A DNA stretch of 64,000 bases from Strix aluco (Eukaryota > Chordata > Aves > Strigiformes > Strigidae), in NCBI RefSeq assembly GCF_031877795.1, contig NC_133937.1, positions 17,883,501-17,947,500 of the forward strand. The letters are read 5' to 3'. Below are positions 1 through 11,707 of this stretch, piece by piece. Every line of letters begins with the position of its first letter. Position 1 is the stretch's first letter. The notes below the pieces were generated by a model that was not told where the DNA came from, did not search any database, and saw only the letters and a list, made by a program, of their open reading frames with translations. The position numbers and the translations under genes are program-made.

Positions 1-3000
1 GATATGTCTTGCAAAGGAAGGAGAAAAGGCTAAGGACGTGCTAGTCTTTCTCTTGCCCTCAAAGTGTAGATGACTGAAGACTGCTTTTTTTCAGGCCTGA
101 AGGGCGTAGCTAGTTTGAGTACTAATAGGGAATATTACATGAACTCCAAGATGCTTTGCATTGAGAAGGAAAGATACTTCCCCAGGCACCTAACAAGGGT
201 AATACAAGGATAATTAGGAGATATAAACTGAGAAGTTTTCCTCTGCTCTACATGCACAAAGTCAGTAGGGAGTAAGAGGGGCATGTTGGAAGAAAGCAAA
301 TATCATGTCCTACTGAGACAAGAGAAGGTACAATGGAGATGCTAGTGTCTGCTAGAAAGAGTAGAGGTATGTTTGGGGCCTGTTGGAAGGAAGAATAGGA
401 GTTCAATTTTGATAAAACCAGCATCATTCTGAAGTCTGGATAAACATTCAGACCTTTTGGACCATGGAAGTTGAGAACTAACTTTCAGAATCTTTATGAT
501 TTTGTCAGAATGAAGCTAAACATGATTTGAAACCTATTTGCTTTCTTCATTGGTCAAAATAGTGCTTACTCCTCTTCCACAATGAACTGCTTGCTTCTGG
601 TACCGCTCATTAAAGCCCATTTCCTTTTCTTTCAGTGTTCTGCTGTCCATTATTCTATCTATGTATTTAATGTAAAAGAGTAATGTAGCTAAAATAAAAT
701 AAAATGGGGGTGGGTTTAAATTCCCATCTGGTTCTGTATTTTCTGCAGTAACTGCCACTTAGTGGAAGGGGGGCGGCAACATGAATCTATACAGTGCACT
801 GACACACACCCCATGCATTGTCCTGCAGTGAAGTACTACACTCGCTCAAGTGCAGAACTGCATTCATCCCTAGGACGATGAAAAGTAGATACTTTTTGTA
901 TCACCATTCCCATTTCCTGACTTTATTAGTCATTAAAAATCTGTAGAAATTCTGAATCAGACTTCCACTTCTCTGGAGATGTTAATTTTAATGAGGAAGA
1001 GAAAAGAATAGTATATTGTGTTTGCTGTTTGGCTGATAAAGATACCCCTTCTTCCATGCTGATAAGGATTTCCTTCCTATGATTAATATCTCCACCAGAT
1101 GAAAAGCTGGAATAATGTTCTTTGGACCAGGATTGGTCAATACTGATAATTTTATATTGCTGCCTGTCTGTTATTTCACAGATCCCACATACTTCACACA
1201 AAAGCCTGTTCAGCATGTATGCAAATTATACAGTTAAAGCTAGATGTTCTGAAGATAAAATTGTCACACTTCTTACATTAATCTTTTATGTTTATTTAAA
1301 GTGAGCTCCTGAATGAGCTGGAGTTCAACGAGATTTATCATACCATTTTCTCATGTTCTTTAGAAAATCCCTGCCTTTGGCCTAGTTTATTATAGAAATT
1401 TTTATTTGGAATACTTTGCAAATTAAGCACATAGTAATTTTATGAGCAAAATAAAATACATGAGTATCCTTAACCCTTGTCCATTCTAGCATAGTAGTAC
1501 CTGCACAAAGACTTCTACTAGTATAGAAATATCATTAAAAATTCCCATTCACTTGTGATTGGTAGCACTTTCTAATGCAAACTGAAAATTTCTTTTCATC
1601 TGAATTTTTGCGGTTAAAATCTGTAAATCTTACAGATGTATTCCTAGGTTGCACATAATAATGATCCCTTCGCAGCTCTCAGGGAGGAGTAATGAACAGG
1701 TGCTCTTAAACTGGTGTATTTCATTACCTTCTCTTCACCAAGATCAATACAGGATTTATGTACATTAAAACTCCTTGCTTTCTGAGAATCATACACTTAG
1801 TTGACACTGCAGGACTGGTTTTAATGACAGTTAAGCATCATGAGTTCCTGTGTTGCTTGGAGCTCTATGTTCTGCCCAAGCAACTGACCTCTTTAATGTT
1901 GAAAGCTTGTATGCTTTACTGTCCTTGTCAGGAGCTAATCTATAGGATTGTTTTGTTGTTGCTGACATGCACAAATAGATTCTGTCACTTGCAGTCACAC
2001 AGACGTGTGAGGTTTACATACCCAAAAACTTTCAAGGGGCAGATTTTTGTTCTTAAATACATACCAAAAAAAATCTACATTTGAATTTATTATATACAAA
2101 AGATGCAGAATTAAGTTCAGTAATATGAATTGGGGGATGAAGAAGAAAAGTATTTAGATGATGTCTTTGCTTGAGTTTCTTTTGATGTTTCACAGATGTT
2201 TAAATGTATAGTGAGGATCTGTTGTGCAGTATCTTTCAGTACCAGTGTTTCTACTGGTGTCAAGAGATATGTAAATCAGATCTTAAAGTGTAACTATTTT
2301 ACCAGAAGACTTCATGAATGCCAGATCTGGATGAGAAAATTTGATATAATAGCATGCAAGTACAGTTAGTAGGCATTTTCCCCCATGTTTGTGGGCAAAG
2401 TGATAATAAAAATCATCAAGGTGTATAGAGATGTGCCTCTTTTGATAGTACTGGTGCCAGAGCAAGGACTGACTGACAATTTTCCATCCAATTATCAAAG
2501 AATTCAAAATCCAAGTCTTACATGAGTGAAACATTAGTTGATTTAGTTGCACCAAACTCAGGATCTGAAGAATAAGGTATCCCTTCACAGTACTTCTTGA
2601 CTTTCAAATATATAGGACCTAGCACAGCTCTCCTGAAGCACATTAGTGTATCTCCTTAGAAGGACATACCATATTGCCTCTTCACAGCTGTCACCTTATC
2701 TGAACTTGAATCCACAGCAGAGTATAGTCCAGATGCTTGCAAACCTTTTAGCTGTCTCATTACCCATATGACTCGTTCCTCAGAGCCAAGGTAGAACTAA
2801 GCTTTGTTTGCGTATTCAGTATTTTTGATGGCAAGGAACAATTTTTAGACATATCTGTCCCTACGCAAGTTTGCTGATCACCACATCAGTGAAATGATTG
2901 CAATAGCATGAGCGAGAGGACTGCCTAACATCAGTCAGATTTTCAACATATGTTTTCACGCTGCTTCCTTTATTTACGCTATTGTAAATAAGTTTACGCA

Positions 3001-6000
3001 ATCATGACTTGACGCTAAGTCTGTCTTGCTTTACATAACTGTGGGCTGCATTTCCAAACAAAGTAGGATGTGACTTAAGTAGCTTTTAAGACCAAATATG
3101 ACTGTCAACTTTGGAGGGTCATCTTTATCTGTTTCCTCTGCATAGATACTGCATACCATACATTGTATCTTGCTTCTTCTGTTATTTGCAGGTTTTGTTA
3201 ATGACTATTAACCACCAGACAAATTACATTTTGTCTTTCCTTTGAATTTACACCTCAGATTTTTACTGATATATCCACATTCCCTTATGAACTTTGTAAC
3301 TTTGTTTCAGGTTTTTCCCATCTGGCCTGCCTTTTTCAGTAGCCCACTTCTATGGCATTGAAGCCTGACTCATTTGACACCTGTGCTGTTTCAAAGAGGC
3401 ATTGCGTTGGTACAACAGCATGGTCTTTGCTCCTGTATCCATGCTTACTCAATTTTCGTTAATTTAAATTCTTCTAAAGGGAATTAGAGCTAAATACAGA
3501 AGTTTCAAAAAACATTTGTCCCATTCCATTCCAAATAATTATTTTGGCTACATGGTGAGGTTTGAAATCCACTAAAGTCACACAGAAGTCTTTGACAAAT
3601 GAAATCAATAAACTGGAATATAAATTATGACAGGCAATAAGAGGGAAGATATCATTACAAATAATTCAGAAAATGGTTAATGTTGTAAAATCAAACAAAA
3701 GAGTCATGCCCACCTTAAGTTTATTGGCAAAGGCAAGCCCACGACTGATTTGGTTAGCCTAGTGGATCACAAGGTGTTAGGAAATAGTTGGGAAATGTAG
3801 ACAAATGCTGTGATTGCAAACTTTCTGTATCTATCTTCTCTTTTAATTTTGGAGACACTTGTCTTGGACCTGCTTTCTCCTTGTAATACATATGAAAAAT
3901 GAGATATCAGAAAGAGGGGTGCCTGATCAAACTAGTAGTTTGGAAAGAAGTAGCGCTGTTAGGAGGTAAGCAGCATCTGAAACTTTTGAATGAACTGTAA
4001 TATGAAGTACGGGAATGTTAAATACAATGCTGCTTCTCAATTAAAATTGCTGCTGCTGAAGAGGGTCAGAATTAGTAAATATTGCCTTTGTGTTGGAAAA
4101 TATTCCAAGGTTAAGTCAGAGTATTGTATATGAAAAAAACCTTACCTTTATTCCCAACATTTATTTGAAACTAGCTAAAACAGAGGGAACACTGGAAGAA
4201 GCTGTTCTCAGAGGATGAAAGAATATAGGTTTTGCAAGATGAATCTTGCTTCTCTTATCTGAGAATTCTTTGAATGTGTCAGTAGAATGAAGAATGAATA
4301 TGAACCAGATGATGTAGTTTAATGTGTTAAAATTTCGATTTTAATATCCTAAAGAAGTTAAATAATCGTGTTAAGAACCAAAAGATATATGGAACGGAAA
4401 TTGTCTTTCTTCCCCCTTACTGGTATGGTTACAGATATTGATGTGGAACTAAACCACAATTATACTGGTTTGTTCTGTCATGGAAATAGTCTTCCTCTCA
4501 GATTTGGCTTCAGTTGTTGTGTTTTTGTTAATTGTTTATGCAATTCATGGCAAAGCTGCATATTTCAGGGACATGTTCAGACACGTAGCCTAACCTAGAA
4601 AAGAAAATAATTCTCCAATAAATTATGAGTATATGGAGAAGGCTGTCAAGTTGTTTTCTTTACTAGTTTTAAAAGCTCAGTATTGATTATACAAGTCTTT
4701 CTCTTTTCTGTATTAAAGATAATGTGATAGTTTGAAGTATCTTGAGTGCAATTCTGGCATTGCTTAATGTAAATTTATGATTATAACAATATGAATGCTA
4801 GAGAAACTGTGTTGAAAAGGACAAATGGAGTTTGTTGAATCAACATTGAAAATACTGTAACACACAGAGGCACAATTGTTTGTGAGATTCCATTCAAATA
4901 ATTTTCAGGTATTTGTGAAAATGTTATGATATGCTCATATGACCCAATGACTACATCTGAAGAAATCAGAACTGACTCATGAAATATTTGCAAACCAAAA
5001 AAGCCTTCAGTGTAAACGTTACAACCAAACCTATTTACAGTGCAGTCCCTCTTTTACTGGGTTAGACTTCTTACTGTATGCAAAAGCATGGGATTTTCGT
5101 GGTAACCATTGTTACAGTTAATATTATACACCACCTTGTAATGTCCTTTATTCTCAGATACTGGTAATATACTGACAAAAAGAGATGTTTCAGGCTAAGA
5201 CTCTATTCAGAAAGACTTTTGCATTGAAAGTGGCATTTGGGAGTACTCTCTCAAAAGTTAAGTTATGCTGTTAAAAGCCTGAGACAAGTCTGAATCTTAC
5301 TATTTGAACTTCTGTACAGGTGAAGCAACTTTTCCTTGCATTTGTCAAATAAACTTGGATTAAAGTGAATCTCAAGACGCACAAATGGCCTATGAGCTGA
5401 AGCTGGCATGCTTACAGCTTACCTGCCTTCAGCTTGTTTCAACCAGTTAGGTCAATGGAGCCCTGTATTTCCTAAAGTGTTCGGTTTTTGTCTGAGATCG
5501 CCCAAGGGTCATTTTAAGGAGTTTCATAAAAGAAGATAAAATCTACAAGTCCGGCTTTTCTCCAGGATATAATGCAGATGTGCAGTAGTTTACTCGGGAA
5601 TTTAAACAGTTCTCCATGAGTCAGTGTCCCCAGTATTGTTCTTGGCGCTGGTTTTGGAACTGAGGTTGCTGGGTCTGTCCTCTGTAACCATCTCTGGTTT
5701 TCTGTGTTTTATTACTTTGGAGGCCTTGTTTAGAAAACCATTCCTGTTAAGCAAATTGTCTATTAATATCCTTACATTTAAGAACATAGCATATGTTTGA
5801 AATTTCTTATATGTTAATGAACTTTGATCTGAAGAGGCAAATAGGAAAGTTCATTCAGAGGGGTTATTTCAGATGCAGAAAGGCATGCAAAAGTTGTCAT
5901 ATTACCACACCAGTATGTCATGTCTTACAACTGTCTTCATCAAATTGAACGAAGGATAACTGTCTTTTCAGACAGATTTTTCTAGGCAGTAGAAGCTCTG

Positions 6001-7289
6001 TCCACGCTGGTGGTATGTCTTGTCTGGCCAAGAACCCAAGAGCTCCTTGGCTGCAGGATTACAGTCCATGTTCCCTGTCAGGATTCAAGTTCTTCTACTA
6101 CTTGTAGTGCTTGCACTGTTTAAAGCTGGCTGCTTAGCAGATGGTGGGAATGTCTGTTTCCTTCTCTTCTGCAGCCTGCTCTTTGCAAGATTATAACCAG
6201 TAAATGAGGTTCAACCCCTTGATCCCAGTATCCTGAACCCTGAGTCTGGATGAGATTTATATATACTTTATTTTTTTCTTATTTTTAATCCTTCAGTCAG
6301 CATAAATAGGCTCCTATAAGGATCTTCATTATAGTAATACTCCCAGCTGTGAAAATGGATCTTTAATTTCAGATGTTCTCGTGTGGAAAATGTGTTTATT
6401 GAATCTAAATATCTCTTACCTTATGCAAGTCATTGAAGTTCTTTTAGCAATTATAGCAGCCATTTTTACTAACTGAAAGTGAGGAACGATGCTTTTCCTT
6501 GTTTTCAGATCCTTTTGAGATTTTATGACTACTGGAGGCATCTTCCAAATAAAACCAAAATAAAATGCTGCTAAAGTATTGTTAATTTTAAAAGCTGTGT
6601 GTAATAGGAGTAACTCATATGCATTCCAGCCAACATAATATCTAGACCATTCCCTATTTATTGATGTATTGGCAAGGAAAAGACTGTTTTAAGTATATTG
6701 TGATGTACCTGTTTAGTGACTTTTCTTCAACAGTCATGGTTTTAACCTTGCAGTATTCCCAGGAAATAGGGTCTGAGGCATAGGGAAATTGGATAAACCT
6801 GCAGTCAAATTTAAAAGATTAACTAATTCCTAGGTATCTGAAGGCAGTGTGTCTCACAGAGGCTTTGGGCTGCGTAATGGATTATAATGATAGGCAAGGA
6901 ATTAATTTCTGGAGGGAGTAATATTTCTTAGAAAGATTTGCTGTTAGTGTGTCAAACACTTCTCCATTTCCATAATAGGCATAAACCAGAGAAATTATTT
7001 TTTCTGTTGGACAGAAGGAACTTGTGTCAAAGATTAAAGAGGAAAAGGATGATTTGCTTGAGGTTCTTTTTTTCCCATGTTAGTATTTTTATGTTTCTGC
7101 ATATCATAACAGGAATTGATAATATTCACATCCTCATGGTCTTGTGAGAAGGAAGTCGTCTGAGAGACAGAGGGATGTACATCACTTTTTTAGATTTGTT
7201 TTCTTTTATAGTCTTAAATTCAGGAATGAACCATCTACAATACAATGTCCTGTGTTACTCTTTTTTTCATTGAATTGTAAAACAAATCA
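1..7289. other. Intergenic DNA, no gene recognised
   Basis: AT-leaning single-copy-looking sequence. All open frames are short (about 110 codons or fewer), scattered over both strands, and lack recognisable protein motifs or consistent splice contexts. I see no CpG clustering, tRNA-like boxes or long tandem repeats. It is best described as intergenic, or possibly intronic to a gene lying outside the window. Confidence 0.6.
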
Positions 7290-7960
7290 TATTCAAAGGA
7301 ACCTTAGGTTCATCCCTCTGTCCAAAAGCAGGGTCACTCCATTTACAACTTTGTTTCACCTGGTTCAAAAAACCAATGATAATAAAGACAGTGTATACTC
7401 CTCATCAGTTTATTCTGATGAAAAGCTGGATTACAGTCACTGCAGCTGAAATCCATTAGTTCTTCCTGTCTACCACAGGCATTTAAACATTTTATTTCTA
7501 CACTCCTCATGTACTTTAACACTGCTGTGGCATCCCCCCTCCTGCCTTTTTGTGTGACTGATGCAGTGTGTGTCTGATCTCTGCTCACAGGCAGTGTTTC
7601 CTGAACCTCTGAATGCATTAGTTGGTGTCCTTCTCTCTCTTACTGGCCCATGTCCTTCTTGACACCTAGAACTGCACCCAGTGTTTCAGCTGAGGATTTA
7701 TGAGTGCCTAAATGGATAGTGAAGCAGGATTATTTCATGTGTTGTACAGGCCATACTCCAATGTAGACACTTCAGTACAATACCTGCATTTTTCACAGCA
7801 GGATGATGTTTTTGACTCATCTTCTGTGAATGACCTTGAGATCTATTCTCACGGAACTGCTGCCAGGACAGTAGTATCCCAGCCAGTGCCATCTTCTCAT
7901 TGGAGCTCATTTTCTTGTATTTGCCAAAAGAGATTTGCATTCTTTTTTTTTTAATTGTTT
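7290..7960 (-). mobile_element. Degraded CR1-type LINE fragment, copy 1
   Basis: Read on the + strand, this stretch follows the antisense of archosaur CR1 elements in order. It has a 'ctgtccaaaagcagggtca' segment near 7319, then 'acctagaactgcacccagt' near 7664, then 'aagcaggattatt' near 7722, then a 'gcaggatgatgtttttgact' segment near 7799, and a 'gaactgctgccaggacag' segment near 7854. The element's sense strand is therefore the window's - strand. It is heavily diverged, has no open reverse transcriptase frame, and is 5'-truncated as is usual for CR1. The match comes from remembered family consensus, so the edges are approximate. The first 350 bases are the weakest part. Confidence 0.7.
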
Positions 7961-9089
7961 TTCGAGTTTGCCAAAATTGCCTTAAGTTCTAACTTAATCT
8001 TCACTAGTATTTGAGCCCTGTATGTTGAATAATGATAATCTCTATTCCACCCTTCTTGCTGTTTTGAAAATATTGAACAGTCCTTGGTCAAGAACAAACT
8101 AGTTTTTAAAACATCACCCAATGAAAACCCAACCCATATCAACTCTATGGCAATTAAAACAAACAAAAAAAATAAAACAAAACCAGGTTACTCTGGTTTG
8201 CTCTGAAGAACATTTAATGTGCTAGGATAAGAAATCTGCTACTTGTCTATCTCTCAGGCCAGCCTGCAGAGGCTGTGCTAACGATGACTGAGAAAAGGAA
8301 TACAAAGAGCTGCCTCCATGCCCGAAGTGGAATTTAGGTATGGCTCTAGGTTGTCACTGCTGTGATGGTTCTTCTCTTCATGGTGGGCAGAATGACTTAC
8401 AAATGTTGACACAGAGGACTCATGTATTCTTTCACAGGTCTACAAGTACCACAAAGGAATAGGTGTCCTTGGCAGACAAAGGCAGCCTCACATTCTCTAT
8501 CCATAATCCCTATAAAAATGTGAGACTATTTAGAATTACTGCCATAACTGTCCCACAGTTCATCTGATGTTCAGCAACATTAAGTTACCAGTCTTAACAC
8601 TTAATGTACAGTGTATAAAAAGGAGGAGGAAGCTGGGAATTTCCTTGAGAGTTTTGGGAATGCATATCAATTTGCTCAGTACTTAGAGCTGTGTGCATAG
8701 TGGGGAGAAGAGGTATTGCTTACAGCAGATAATTTAAAGTCTCATGATCTGTATTCTCTCTTGGTTCTTTCTAGTCTATCTCATTTTAGGGAAGTCATCA
8801 TAATCCTTATATGCTTATATTTTCCTGTTTGATAAAATGATCCCAGAAATGTGAAAATGAAAGAGAACTTTGAGAGGTCATGTAACCTCCTCACTAAGGT
8901 AGTATTACTTATAAACAGATAGAAACAGTTATAAATTCCTGAGACACATTTGTGTTCAAACCTCTGGTGAATGGGACTTAAAACCTCTCCAGCTAACTTC
9001 CTTAACAGTTTTTTCCATAGCATTGCAGTGTTTGTACTAAACCTCAGCTTCTGCATGTTGTACTTCTCATTTTCCTACTGCTAAAGGTG
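7961..9089. other. Intergenic DNA between two CR1 fragments
   Basis: Noncoding and AT-leaning, with a short A-rich simple stretch near 8158-8184. No exon, promoter-like GC enrichment or further repeat family is recognised. It may include unrecognised CR1 sequence, because the two flanking fragments share orientation. Confidence 0.5.
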
Positions 9090-10010
9090 GAGAAGAGTTC
9101 AGTATCCTTTCATATATTAGAAGCCTTTTACCTTCGTGTTTTCTCATGGTCCTTCATAGTTGTCTCTTTTCCATACTCTATCATCCCAATTTCTTCAGCC
9201 TTTCCTTCTAGGGCATGTTTCCTAATTGATTTATCATTCATATTGCCCTTCTCTGGACTTTGTCCAGTTTGCCTACATCTTTATTTTGTTTGTCTTTAAA
9301 ACAATACCATACTCCTCCTCACCAGCAGTCAAAAGCATTGGATTTTCACCTCCATTCTCTAATCCACAACAAAACCAATAATTTGGAACAAGCTGAGATT
9401 TACCTTTTTTGTAGCCATCATATTGTTGATCCCTGTTCAGTGTGTGACATTTTGCCCAAGTGCTTCACTGCTCTTTTGCTAGTAAGCAATTATTTTTCAT
9501 TTTGAATTTGTGTGCTTTCATTCTTCCTCTTCAAGGGTGGTAGTTTGCACCTCTCTTTCTTAAATTTCATCTTACTGCGTTCAAACTTCCTCTTATCCTA
9601 ATCAAAACAATTCTGAAATTTTGTCCTGCTCTACAGAGTGCTTGCAATTCCCCCCAGTTTTGCACTGTGACAGATGTTAGAACTGTAATCTCCAATATGT
9701 CATCCAAATTGTCAATGAGAACATTGGCTAGTACCAGTCCTGTGGGAACTGACTTAAATGGGTTCCCTATTTGCAAGTAAAACACAGATGACTACTGTAT
9801 GTATGCCACGCCATAGCAGTGTCCATCTAGACTGTATTTCACTAGTTTCCTTATGAGAATATCATATGGGATTGTGCTGGAAATGGATCTATTAACTCCA
9901 CTTTGAGAGGTCAGTAGTCTCCTGCACCACAAAGGAAACATGGTTTGACATGATTTGTTCCTGACAAAGCTGTGTTGGCTCTTGTTAGCAGGCCTTAGGC
10001 TTACTTGGGA
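9090..10010 (-). mobile_element. Degraded CR1-type LINE fragment, copy 2
   Basis: The + strand reads as the antisense of CR1. It contains 'cagcctttccttctagggca' near 9197, 'cccttctctggactttgtcc' near 9245, a 'tttcatcttactgcgttcaa' segment near 9566, 'gtcatccaaattgtcaatga' near 9699, 'agtaccagtcctgtgggaac' near 9730, and 'gacatgatttgttcctgaca' near 9947. These come in the order expected for the 3' UTR and the C-terminal reverse-transcriptase region. Stops and indels break all frames. It restarts at a point of the consensus already covered by copy 1, so the two are separate insertions or a duplication, not one split element. Edges are approximate. Confidence 0.75.
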
Positions 10011-11659
10011 GCAGAATGGATTTCTGCAATAAACCCAAACAAGATGTGCTTAAGAGCAGACGCTACTCCAGTAACACAGTGTTTTCAGCTTCAGCTGAAG
10101 CCCCTTATGCAATTTATAATTACATGACTAGGGAGGTACAGCAAAATACCTAGCAGCCACACAGGATGAAACTGAAAATATATGGAGGCTGAGAGAGCAT
10201 TAGGGCGAAACTGTCCTGTTTGCTTAGCCTGTTCCCATTCCTGTGAAGATGTAGATTTTATAATCCCTGTTGGAGAGGATAGTGGTGGATATAGTCCAAC
10301 CTTCTTCAGTCATTATTATATAGTCAGGGGGACACTTTTGCATTCCCCCTTCTCTGTTAGCATCATCTCAGTCTAGTGCTCTGGGGAGCCGTAGGGTGGT
10401 ACAGAGAGTTGGATTAACCAGCTCTGTGGAGCCCGGTGGGATCAGGAGGGGAAGCTGTTGTGTGGGGCTGTGGACAGTACTGGGGAAGACCCCCTGTGTG
10501 TATAGTACAGAAACTGCAGGGGCAGGAGGACCGTGAGCAGCAAAGCAAAGTGAATGTTAATAACATCTTCTTCATTTTTCATCTCTGATCTTACAAAATG
10601 AAGCATAATCTTAAATTTGAGATTATTTTATAATCAAGTCAGTATGGTATGAGTGCACTGTGTAATTAAAATGCACATTGGCTTGATTCAAGAAATCACG
10701 CCTTTTCAGACCTGCCTATAAGTCATATGTGTTGGAAATTAAAAATCTGCTTAAATGCATTTCTGAACGACGGTTTATGCATTTAAAGTATTTTAATTGG
10801 AAAAAAAAATCTGCAGTGTTTATACTTCATCATGATACTGTGTAACCCTGGCAGTTTTAGGAATTTCTCCTCAAATTCTTGTTTATCACCCATCGACCAT
10901 GGTAGAGTAGAAACAATCTGATTATTTTTAGCAGCTTGCATACGCAGACATGCAAATCTAGAAGATAAAGTTGTCAAAACTCCTGAATATAAATACCATG
11001 GAGTCAGGCTGGAACAGATGGAGAAGTGCCAGCACTGTCAATGAGATTAGGGCAGCCAGACATTCAGGGTAAAAGTAATTTATTGTAGAGTGGCTACAAT
11101 GCAGTGAGCAACATATGTAGTGCAGAGGGTTTGTATTTGGGGAAATTTTTGTGCCTTCTTCCATATTTGCTCTCGCAGTCATGACAACTAAGCAAAAACA
11201 GGAGGTGAGACAATAAAACAACTCAATGAAGGGTGGATAATGTTTTTTAAACTCTTATGTTCATGTCCATATTCAATTTTTTTATTCATAGCTCCCATTC
11301 AAAAACCCACTTGTCACTTTCCAGCCATCCTCTCTTTTGAGAACAGGCATTGGATCATCAATGACTTATTTACAGATATTGCCCCACCATCTTTCCAAGG
11401 TGGAGAGTCTCTATTTCTTACTACCATTGTGTGATTGACCTCCTTAGTCACAGGCTGTCACTTCTTTTCACAGAAATGGGAAGACGTAAAATCACTACAC
11501 ATTTGAACCCTGTCCCCATCCCCTGAGAACATTTTTCTACAGAAAGAGCTAGCAGCATTACAGAGTTTTTAGAATTCTTCCTTTCCATATGGCTTGAATC
11601 AGACCTTTGCCAAGATAACCCAGACAGTAAAAATAAGCTATTGTAATAGAAGTGCAGCT

Positions 11660-11687
11660 ATCAGATGTAACATTAGTTACATCTGAT
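11660..11687. repeat. Perfect inverted repeat, 12-base arms with 4-base loop
   Basis: The arms ATCAGATGTAAC and GTTACATCTGAT are exact reverse complements separated by ATTA. No T-run follows that would suggest a polymerase III terminator. There is no clear function. It could be a chance hairpin or the remnant of a small palindromic element. Confidence 0.9.
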
Positions 11688-11707
11688 GGTGCTTCTAGGT
11701 GCTTCTA
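11688..11707. repeat. 10-base tandem duplication (ggtgcttcta x2)
   Basis: Two exact adjacent copies lie directly against the right arm of the hairpin at 11660-11687. This position suggests replication slippage next to a secondary structure. Confidence 0.9.
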
